From the NCBI GenBank assembly GCA_903835275.1, contig CAILMK010000418.1, positions 1-6,303 on the forward strand: DNA of 6,303 nucleotides, written 5' to 3'. Positions 1 through 5,559 of this stretch are shown in pieces; positions within the stretch are counted from its first letter, which is position 1; every line of letters begins with the position of its first letter. The position numbers and the translations under genes were made by a program. This DNA is from an uncultured bacterium. Its GTDB lineage: Bacteria > Bacteroidota > Bacteroidia > CAILMK01. Under the pieces are notes generated by a model. It was given only the letters and a program-made list of their open reading frames with translations, searched no databases and had not been told where the DNA came from.

Positions 1-590
1 ATACTGATGAAATTATTCGCTATAATTCCCGGAACCGTGCTAGAGCAATCACAAGAACCTGACCAGATTCCAATGCCGCCATCATTCATGACAATATAGT
101 TTTTATAAACCCTCAGCCTGCCATCACAATCACTCAAAAAAACACCTGCGGCACCTGTGCTCGCAGTGCTTCTTCCGGTAATGGAGTTCCCGTTTATTGT
201 TGCATTATTTGATTCGTAAAGATAGATTCCATCAGCATAAAAACTATCAACGGTATTATTTAAAAACTGAATTCCGCTTTCATGCGAACCGGAACTTGCG
301 CCCTGCATATATACTGCATAGCTGCCACCGCGTATCAGGCAATTCTGAAAAAGAATATTCGTATCATTATCCTGTCCGGAATAAATTACCGTCTGGTCAG
401 TCGTCGCAGTAGTAGTATTTTTAATTCCGGAAAATCTGTTATTCAGGAACACATTATTATTCGAGCTATTCCTGATGTCAATAACTGTCCCGTAAGTGCT
501 GGCACCTGTTCTTTGCATGGTTATTTTCTTGACGGTAACCCAGTCAGCACCGTTCAATTGCAGGGTGTAATTATTGGTGCTGCTTGAAGA
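1..590 (-). repeat. Internal duplication, copy in beta-helix module 2 (continues off the left edge)
   Basis: This is the second copy of the repeat at 1651-2240, in the same frame. Bases 292-341 are identical to 1942-1991, a 50-bp exact match encoding the QNCLIRGGSYAVYMQGASSG region. The similarity still holds at base 1, so the duplicated unit extends beyond the window and more modules may follow. Confidence 0.93.
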
Positions 591-2612
591 CGAAGCATAG
601 GTAAGAATCACCTTGGAACTATCGTTATTCTTACTCTTGAATAGTATGGAACTGCTTGCTGAAGTACCGGTAATGGAGCCCAGGGACATTTGTTGTGTAT
701 AGGTTCCATCGGCAATATTAAAAGTAACAGCTCCGCAAATACCATAGGAATTTAAATCACTTGCAGCACTGGTGAAACTTGTATAATTATAAGAACCTGA
801 ACCGGCAGGATCAATGGTATAAGAACCGTTAAGCGCGGTAACCGTTTTTGAATAGTTAAAAGTATCATTTATTGTATACCCGTCACTGGCAGTATTTGGA
901 GAGGATGAATAAACCTTGAATGTATAAGCTGTGGCAGGTGAGAAAGTATAGCTACCAATAGCTGCATCCACCGATGCGCCGGGTGAAAGCGATCCTGTCC
1001 AGGAATAAGCCGTTTGTGCAGTACCGTTTACTTTCCAGTTGATGGTGACCTTGGTTAAAGTGTTTGCACCGTTATTGGTAAGTACAGCATATATTTTTTG
1101 AGAACCCGGACAGAATTTTTGGGTAATGCTGTCAAGTCCCAGAATACCTGCATCATTTGAGGTTGGTGTAAATTCATCCGCGCCGATATCAGGTGTGGAT
1201 ACATTTCTGGTGGTTCCGTCAATATCATCCTTTACACTGGAAAGGGGAGTGGCTGCCCCATTGAGTAAAACATCCGCAACGTGCAGGTCAGTAGCTGATT
1301 TAAAAAACGGATCCTTTGAAATTGAGCTTCCTTCCTGGGAGGTATAACTTGAGTGAAGGTTTGCAACGCTTCCATAGCTGCTATTATCCCAATCGTAAAG
1401 ATACCCTCCTGTGCTGTAAACATCATTGTAATCAGAACTGGATATATAGTAAACAGGGTAGACGTAGTATGCATATCCGCCGCCTTTATTTGCGAAAATA
1501 TTATTTTCAAAATTGGAATAATACTGATAGTAAAAATAGGCTGCGAAACAACTCGAATTTGTATTGGTTATGTTTACTGAATTGTAGTAAAAATTCTGGT
1601 AGGTGGAATAATTGGTTGCATAGATACCGTACGCTGTAGATGAACCACCAATACTAAAGAAGTTGTTCGCTATAATACCCGGAACTGTACTTGAACCGTC
1701 ACAAGAGCCTGCCCAGATTCCATCACCTCCGTTATTCATAACGACGTAGTTTTTAAAAACCTTCAGTCTTCCGTCGCAGTCATTTACAAAAATACCTGCC
1801 GCACTTGTACTTGCATTGCTTCTGCCGGTAATTGTATTTGCATTTATCGTGGCATTATTCGATTCATAAAGATAGATTCCATGCTGATAAAAACTATCAA
1901 CGGTATTATTTAAAAACTGTATTCCGCTTTCATGCGAACCTGAACTTGCGCCCTGCATATATACTGCATAGCTGCCACCGCGTATCAGGCAGTTCTGTAA
2001 AAGAATATTTGTGTCATTATCCTGCCCGGAATAAATGACAGTCTGGTCAGTGGTTGTGGTAGTCGAATTTTTGATTCCTGCAAACATGTTATTCAGGAAC
2101 GTATTATTATTGGAGCTATTCCTGATATCAATAACTGTCCCATAAGAGCTTGCGCCTGTCCTTTGAATGGTTATTTTCTTGAACGTTACCCAATCCGCCC
2201 CATTCATTTGCAGGGTATAATTATTTGTTGATGATGAACCGGATGCTGTTGTCAGGATCACTTTTGAGCTATCTCCGGATGCCGACTGAAAAATGATAGT
2301 ATTTGACGAGGACACACCACTAATGGAAGAAAGTGAAAATGGCCCCGTATAAGTACCATTGGCGATACTGAAAGTTACCGCCGCTGAGACGCCGGAACCG
2401 TTAGCGGTTCCCCCGTCTGAACGTGTTCCGGAAACCATATCAGAAATTGCGGATCCGATATCCTTATAATTGGAACCACTGGCCGCGGAGCCGGGATCAA
2501 TGGTGTAACTACCTGAAAGTGTAGCATTTACTTGGAAAACAGTTCCTAAAATGCAAAAAATGAACAGAGGAATCCAGTTGATCCTCTTTAGTGAAATCTT
2601 GAAGAAGCCCAT
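1..2612 (-). CDS. Large secreted right-handed parallel beta-helix protein, N-terminal 870 codons (C-terminus off the left edge)
   Basis: The frame is open without a stop from the ATG at 2612-2610 to the left edge. Residues 1-30 form a Sec signal peptide: a basic start (K5, K9, R10), a hydrophobic stretch (WIPLFIFCILG) and a likely cleavage site after VNA (28-30). Module 1 begins at residue 34 (GSYTIDPG) and contains Asn/Ser/Gly/Tyr-rich strands such as NNTFLNNMFAGI and GIYLYESNNATI, typical of right-handed beta-helix (pectate-lyase-like, NosD-like) folds. It closes with DIDG (463-466) and PDIGADEF (474-481), a common ending in Bacteroidota homologues. Residues about 483-594 look like a CARDB/Ig-like spacer (DAGILGLD, LTNNGANTLTKVTINWKVNG). 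Module 2 starts at 596 with GSYTIDPAG and repeats module 1 to the edge. No catalytic residues are evident, so an adhesive or surface structural role is inferred. Proteins of this type are often type IX secretion clients; the C-terminal sorting domain that would prove it is outside the window. Confidence 0.88.
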   Translation of the reverse strand, partial: MGFFKISLKRINWIPLFIFCILGTVFQVNATLSGSYTIDPGSAASGSNYKDIGSAISDMVSGTRSDGGTANGSGVSAAVTFSIANGTYTGPFSLSSISGVSSSNTIIFQSASGDSSKVILTTASGSSSTNNYTLQMNGADWVTFKKITIQRTGASSYGTVIDIRNSSNNNTFLNNMFAGIKNSTTTTTDQTVIYSGQDNDTNILLQNCLIRGGSYAVYMQGASSGSHESGIQFLNNTVDSFYQHGIYLYESNNATINANTITGRSNASTSAAGIFVNDCDGRLKVFKNYVVMNNGGDGIWAGSCDGSSTVPGIIANNFFSIGGSSTAYGIYATNYSTYQNFYYNSVNITNTNSSCFAAYFYYQYYSNFENNIFANKGGGYAYYVYPVYYISSSDYNDVYSTGGYLYDWDNSSYGSVANLHSSYTSQEGSSISKDPFFKSATDLHVADVLLNGAATPLSSVKDDIDGTTRNVSTPDIGADEFTPTSNDAGILGLDSITQKFCPGSQKIYAVLTNNGANTLTKVTINWKVNGTAQTAYSWTGSLSPGASVDAAIGSYTFSPATAYTFKVYSSSPNTASDGYTINDTFNYSKTVTALNGSYTIDPAGSGSYNYTSFTSAASDLNSYGICGAVTFNIADGTYTQQMSLGSITGTSASSSILFKSKNNDSSKVILTYASSSSSTNNYTLQLNGADWVTVKKITMQRTGASTYGTVIDIRNSSNNNVFLNNRFSGIKNTTTATTDQTVIYSGQDNDTNILFQNCLIRGGSYAVYMQGASSGSHESGIQFLNNTVDSFYADGIYLYESNNATINGNSITGRSTASTGAAGVFLSDCDGRLRVYKNYIVMNDGGIGIWSGSCDCSSTVPGIIANNFIS
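1651..2240 (-). repeat. Internal duplication, copy in beta-helix module 1
   Basis: This segment aligns without gaps to 1-590 at a constant offset of 1650 bp (550 codons), so both copies are in the same frame. It encodes the core of module 1, including DQTVIYSGQDNDTN, LIRGGSYAVYMQGASSG and TVPGIIANNF. By-eye comparison gives about 75-80% identity over 1651-1890, about 96% over 1891-2010 and about 80-85% over 2011-2190. Towards the N-terminus the copies drift apart, and module 1 carries about 12 extra residues (around GTRSDGGTANGSG), because the module starts are 562 rather than 550 codons apart. Confidence 0.93.
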
Positions 2613-2703
2613 AACTTGTTAATTTACAGTAAAGTAAGGTTTATATATTAATTAAATTAGTTTCTAACCGAATTGATGTGGCTTTGGCAAAATCCACGAT
2701 CGA

Positions 2704-2711
2704 CAAAGTTA
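2704..2711 (-). promoter_or_regulatory. Candidate Bacteroidota -7 box upstream of the beta-helix gene
   Basis: On the minus strand this reads TAACTTTG, a full match to the TAnnTTTG consensus used by the primary sigma factor of Bacteroidota. Transcription would start near 2697 and leave a leader of roughly 85 nt before the ATG at 2612. No good TTTG -33 element is present at normal spacing, so the call rests on the -7 box alone. Confidence 0.4.
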
Positions 2712-2906
2712 TTAAAGTATTTTGTTAACCTGCCAGGCAATCAAAATTTTTTATATTAAATAATATAGAATCAGATTGCAGGTATTTGACCAGGTAAAAT
2801 TAAATTGGAAGTAATAGAGGATTAGATATTTCGAAATTACCCCAATGTGTCTCTAACAGCCATCATTATTGTCGCATTTCTTCCCTGATTATTGGAAATG
2901 CTTTGA

Positions 2907-2914
2907 TATTTTTG
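2907..2914 (+). promoter_or_regulatory. Candidate Bacteroidota -7 box upstream of the GyrI-like gene
   Basis: TATTTTTG fits TAnnTTTG and lies 25 bp before the ATG at 2940, which would give a short leader of about 20 nt. The -33 region has no clear TTTG. In so AT-rich a region a chance match is possible. Confidence 0.35.
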
Positions 2915-2939
2915 CCTGGAATTAAATCGATTAACACTT

Positions 2940-3350
2940 ATGGAAAAATATACCCTTGAATCCGATATTCATGTTTTGTGTGTCACTGCAACTTCTTTCC
3001 CGGAGGGAGTAATGGCAGCGTATGATAAAATTCACTCCATCGTTCCTGCAGATGGAAACAGAAAGATTTTCGGTATTTCCCGCCCTGAAGGTGGATCTGC
3101 GATTATTTATAAGGCTGCTGTTGAAGAGTTGTCCGAAGGGGAAGCTGAAAAATATCACCTGGAGAAATTCATTATCAGCAAAGGCGAATATGCCGGTGTA
3201 ATTATTAAGGATTTCATGAAGGACCTTCCCGCCATAGGCAAGACCTTCCGGGAGATTCTGCATACGCAAAAGGTAGATCCCGACGGCGCCTGCATCGAAT
3301 GGTATTTTAATCCGAATGATGTACAGTGTATGGTCAGGCTGGAGCAGTAG
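2940..3350 (+). CDS. Small GyrI-like / AraC effector-binding-domain-like protein
   Basis: This is a complete 136-residue ORF with an ATG start and a TAG stop. It has no signal peptide or membrane segment, so it is probably cytoplasmic. Recognisable blocks are SFPEGVMAAYDKIHSIVP (19-36), FGISRP (44-49), IIYKAAVEELSEGEAEKYH (55-73), KGEYAGVIIKDFMKD (81-95) and the C-terminal EWYFNPNDVQCMVRLEQ (120-136). From memory, this pattern matches a family of short Bacteroidota proteins annotated as transcriptional regulators or GyrI-like small-molecule-binding domains. There is no N-terminal helix-turn-helix, so it is unlikely to bind DNA by itself; the family fold binds small hydrophobic ligands or, in GyrI (SbmC), DNA gyrase. 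The ligand and partner are unknown. No in-frame ATG lies just upstream, so the start is secure. It stands alone, divergent from the beta-helix gene and convergent with the lipoprotein gene. Confidence 0.82.
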   Translation: MEKYTLESDIHVLCVTATSFPEGVMAAYDKIHSIVPADGNRKIFGISRPEGGSAIIYKAAVEELSEGEAEKYHLEKFIISKGEYAGVIIKDFMKDLPAIGKTFREILHTQKVDPDGACIEWYFNPNDVQCMVRLEQ

Positions 3351-3559
3351 GGATGCAACATTGTCATCCTGGAAGGCTCTTACTGGCATTATCGAAAAGC
3401 AATTTGTTACCTGCATTCGCGCGCCTTCTTCTTAAAGATAGAGCTGAACTATGTCCAAATTTTGACCACAGTACCCAAAATCATAAATGATTCAATCAAA
3501 AATAAAAAAAGCCCTCTCATTTCTGAGAAGGCTTTTCATTATTTTTATTCAATATGAAT
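3351..3559. other. Convergent intergenic spacer
   Basis: This spacer of 209 bp lies between two convergent genes. Apart from the terminator at 3507-3536 and a small palindrome AATCAT-AA-ATGATT at 3479-3492, it shows nothing I can interpret. Confidence 0.6.
3507..3536 (-). terminator. Rho-independent terminator of the BIG2 lipoprotein gene
   Basis: Arms 3507-3519 and 3524-3536 form a 13-bp stem. Read on the minus strand the only irregularity is a G-U wobble, the loop is GAAA (a stable GNRA tetraloop), and the 3' arm runs into seven U residues. On the plus strand the same position is a C-A mismatch and the loop is UUUC, so the hairpin is built for minus-strand transcripts. It lies 23 nt past the stop of the lipoprotein gene. 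It may also act weakly on transcripts from the convergent gene ending at 3350. Confidence 0.85.
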
Positions 3560-5059
3560 TTAGAAACTTACATTTACTTTTATGGATTTATTTGCATAGT
3601 TGCCTGAGCATACTGTAATGTTTGCTGAACCGGGACCTACTGCCGTAATTTCTCCGGTGGTGGCATCTACCGTTGCGACCATTGTATTATCGGAATTATA
3701 ATGCAGGTCAGGACTGGAAACTGTATTTCCACTGCCATCTTTTGCAGTTGCATTAAGTTGAACAGTAGTGGTGCCGCTTGTCAGTGAGATATTGATAGGG
3801 TCACCATTGCTGATGCTGATACTTGCCACGGATGAATTTCCCGTACCACAAGCCATCGCCGGGCCTACTGTGATTAATGATGCGCCTTCAGCATACGGGG
3901 AAGTACCAACCTGTGCCAATAATATCGTTGAGAAATGTTCCTGTGCGGAAGATTTTACCGTGACCTTGCCGCTGGCATCAACGGTAGCTATATCAAAGAA
4001 TTCAAATCCGGGGCCGTAGCTCGGTATCATCCAGTTGATCGCGGCATGGCTGGTGATCTCTGTCCAGTTGCGCACATTATATACCTTCGCAGTGAAGCTA
4101 TATGTGCCTCCCGCAGGAATACTCACACTTATCGGGGTAATAATTAATGCTGTATCAGGTTGTACCTGCACAGCAGCGGATCCTGTAACACCATTGGAAG
4201 TGGCAAGTATATTTACCTGGCCTACATTTTTAGCAGAAAGCATTCCATTTGCATCTATGGTAGCAATATTCGGATCAGAAGTGGCCCAAGTAAAGCTTAC
4301 ACTTGTATTCTGGGTATTATCGGATTTGAAAGCCTTTGCGGAAAATTGCAGATTATCCCCTCGGAATGCGGTTTTAGAATCAGGGCTTACCTCTACACGC
4401 ACCACAGGAATAGTTACGGTTGGAACTCCAACTACCAATACAGGTACTGTTACAGTATTGCTATTGCTTGCTGTGACGGTTACAAATGTACTTCCTGCAG
4501 CTGCACCTGTTACCATGCCGGATGCGTCTACAGTTGCGATGCTTGCATTATCTACTGAATACGTATATGTGATCGTTTGATTGGTGGTGTATACCGGTGT
4601 CAGGCTTACCTGCTCACCTACGTTGCAAAGAACTCCCGCAGGTGCCACTACAAATAATTCAGGAGTAGAAACTGCCAGTGGAGCTACAGCAATATAAGTA
4701 GCACCTCCAACATTTGTTGAAGCAGTAACGGTAACAATGCCGGGTCCTTTAACCGTTACTACACCCGAGGATGAAATATCCACAATACCGGATGGTGCTG
4801 CGGACCAGCTAACGCTTGAAGGAACTGAACTCGTTCCGGTGATATCCACAAGATGTGCCTTGTAGGTAAGGCTGCCTTTAGGATCTATTACCTGAGCTCC
4901 GTTATCAATGATAAAAAGATAAGCGGTGCCTTGTACACCTGTTGTACTTCCGGTAGTACTTGTTGTGCTTGTTGTTGTGGTTGAGTCTTTTTTGCTGCAC
5001 GCCGAGAAAATAGCCACGGACATGAGCAGGGGGAATAATAATTTTTTGATGTTCTTCAT
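3560..5059 (-). CDS. Cell-surface or periplasmic lipoprotein with five BIG2/Ig-like domains
   Basis: This is a complete 499-residue ORF (ATG at 5059, TAA stop at 3560-3562). Residues 1-20 are a lipoprotein signal peptide (basic MKNIKK, then a hydrophobic core) with a lipobox-like FSAC, making C21 the lipidated residue. A Ser/Thr-rich linker (22-44, starting SKKDSTTTT) follows. The rest divides into five Ig-like units at about 45-130, 131-219, 220-299, 300-400 and 401-499. Each carries a version of the BIG2 signature: GIVDISSSGVVTV, ASIATVDASGMVTG, NIATIDANGMLSA, DIATVDASGKVTV and MVATVDATTGEITA, usually followed by a G-rich turn and a VTVTAS-like strand. BIG2 domains are found in bacterial adhesins and surface proteins. 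With no enzymatic domain visible, a structural, adhesive or carbohydrate-contacting role is inferred. The residues after C21 (SKKD) are not a clear surface-export signal, so the outer or inner leaflet cannot be assigned. The gene is followed by its own terminator. Confidence 0.9.
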   Translation of the reverse strand: MKNIKKLLFPLLMSVAIFSACSKKDSTTTTSTTSTTGSTTGVQGTAYLFIIDNGAQVIDPKGSLTYKAHLVDITGTSSVPSSVSWSAAPSGIVDISSSGVVTVKGPGIVTVTASTNVGGATYIAVAPLAVSTPELFVVAPAGVLCNVGEQVSLTPVYTTNQTITYTYSVDNASIATVDASGMVTGAAAGSTFVTVTASNSNTVTVPVLVVGVPTVTIPVVRVEVSPDSKTAFRGDNLQFSAKAFKSDNTQNTSVSFTWATSDPNIATIDANGMLSAKNVGQVNILATSNGVTGSAAVQVQPDTALIITPISVSIPAGGTYSFTAKVYNVRNWTEITSHAAINWMIPSYGPGFEFFDIATVDASGKVTVKSSAQEHFSTILLAQVGTSPYAEGASLITVGPAMACGTGNSSVASISISNGDPINISLTSGTTTVQLNATAKDGSGNTVSSPDLHYNSDNTMVATVDATTGEITAVGPGSANITVCSGNYANKSIKVNVSF

Positions 5060-5188
5060 ATTTAATTAAATTGTTAGTAAGTAAATTATGTTGCCGCTTT
5101 CCCCGCTACTCTTGCTTTACATTTCCCCGCGACTTTCTTCGTCTTTCAATATTTGTGCCACAATGTTGCAGCTATTAATGGGCTGCGG

Positions 5189-5223
5189 CAAAATTATCAA
5201 AGTAGTACCTAATTTAATACAAA
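5189..5223 (-). promoter_or_regulatory. Candidate promoter of the BIG2 lipoprotein gene
   Basis: On the minus strand, TTTG (5223-5220) and TAATTTTG (5196-5189) match the Bacteroidota -33 TTTG and -7 TAnnTTTG elements. The gap of 23 bp is slightly longer than the usual 19-21. Transcription would begin near 5182, giving a leader of about 120 nt before the ATG at 5059. The last 30 nt of that leader are strongly AT-rich, as is usual for translation starts in this phylum. Confidence 0.45.
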
Positions 5224-5314
5224 TCCTTCGTTTTATCGTTGAATCATTGAATAATGGGGATAAGATCGTGATAAAGCAATAGTGATTTAAGCTTACGATA
5301 TATGCTCCCATATA

Positions 5315-5360
5315 AAACCTCGTGGGTTTCCATGACGGAGAATATAAACCCACGAGGTTT
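5315..5360. repeat. 15-bp perfect inverted repeat
   Basis: AAACCTCGTGGGTTT (5315-5329) and its exact reverse complement AAACCCACGAGGTTT (5346-5360) flank a 16-nt spacer. Neither side is followed by a T tract, so it does not look like an intrinsic terminator. It could be an interspersed palindromic repeat, a protein-binding site or a structured RNA element. Confidence 0.8.
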
Positions 5361-5455
5361 GGTTGCTGCAATAGATTTTCCAAATTAATTTTTCGCGGCG
5401 TATAAATTTGGCAAATCAGGCCCGCTATTATTTTTCTGTGTTATCAGTGTTCGAT

Positions 5456-5499
5456 GAGCTAAAGCTCCTCTCCATGTGGAGAGGGGTTGGGGTGAGGTC
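5456..5499. repeat. REP-like palindromic element with G-rich tail
   Basis: CCTCTCCA (5467-5474) and TGGAGAGG (5477-5484) pair perfectly around a 2-nt centre. The stem extends outward by a wobble and one more pair to 5465-5486. A tail reading GGTTGGGGTGAGGTC (5485-5499) follows. I recall similar hairpin-plus-tail sequences scattered between genes in Bacteroidota and other bacteria, so this is probably one member of a dispersed repeat family. GAGCT (5456-5460) can pair with AGCTC (5463-5467) as an alternative that partly excludes the main stem. Confidence 0.6.
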
Positions 5500-5503
5500 A
5501 AAA

Positions 5504-5533
5504 AAAAGCCCTCTCATTTCTGAGAAGGCTTTT
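5504..5533 (-). terminator. Rho-independent terminator of hppA
   Basis: This is the same hairpin as at 3507-3536: 13-bp arms 5504-5516 and 5521-5533, with a G-U wobble and GAAA loop on the minus strand, followed by eight U residues. It starts 26 nt beyond the hppA stop codon. The identity to the first copy extends over 36 bp (5501-5536 and 3504-3539). Confidence 0.87.
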
Positions 5534-5559
5534 CATACTTATTAAGTTTGTTTGGTAGA

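Larger units (their letters stand above)
2613..2939. other. Divergent intergenic region
   Basis: This AT-rich stretch of 327 bp separates the divergent beta-helix and GyrI-like genes. It holds a promoter-like box for each direction, a short perfect palindrome ATTTCGAAAT at 2828-2837 and a weak AT-rich inverted repeat (TATATT/AATATA) around 2752-2767. I see no RNA gene or plausible small ORF in it. Confidence 0.6.
5060..5559. other. 500-bp gene-free region rich in palindromes
   Basis: This region lies between the 3' end of hppA and the start of the lipoprotein gene, both on the minus strand. It contains, in order, a candidate lipoprotein promoter (5189-5223), a 15-bp perfect inverted repeat (5315-5360), a REP-like palindrome (5456-5499) and the hppA terminator (5504-5533). 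Small open frames cross it on both strands, but they lack recognisable protein character and run through the promoter and the inverted repeat. I do not regard them as genes. Confidence 0.6.

Noticed and set aside
1..2240. Direct repeats as a possible CRISPR array or transposon ends
   Set aside because: There are only two long copies, both in frame within one protein gene, with no short regular repeats, spacers, terminal inverted repeats or transposase.
2613..2939. A riboswitch or small RNA in the divergent intergenic region
   Set aside because: I found no extended conserved-looking stem or known riboswitch core, only short AT-rich palindromes.
2931..3416. 161-codon open frame on the minus strand opposite the GyrI-like gene
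   Set aside because: It overlaps the plus-strand gene almost entirely, and its translation shows no recognisable protein pattern. The plus-strand product has family-like blocks and a proper ATG start.
4035..4580. 181-codon open frame on the plus strand inside the lipoprotein gene
   Set aside because: It is antisense to the repeated BIG2 coding sequence, and its hydrophobic, Thr/Val-rich translation is what the reverse strand of such repeats gives. The minus-strand frame has a signal peptide, repeats and a terminator.
5088..5282. 64-codon plus-strand frame in the same gap
   Set aside because: It is antisense to the lipoprotein leader and promoter, and its composition looks like translated non-coding AT-rich DNA.
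5315..5360. The 15-bp inverted repeat as a Rho-independent terminator
   Set aside because: Neither strand has a T-rich stretch after the second arm, and a much better terminator for hppA lies immediately after its stop codon.
5117..5383. 88-codon minus-strand frame in the hppA-lipoprotein gap
   Set aside because: It depends on a TTG start, crosses the perfect inverted repeat and the candidate promoter, and has no recognisable protein character.
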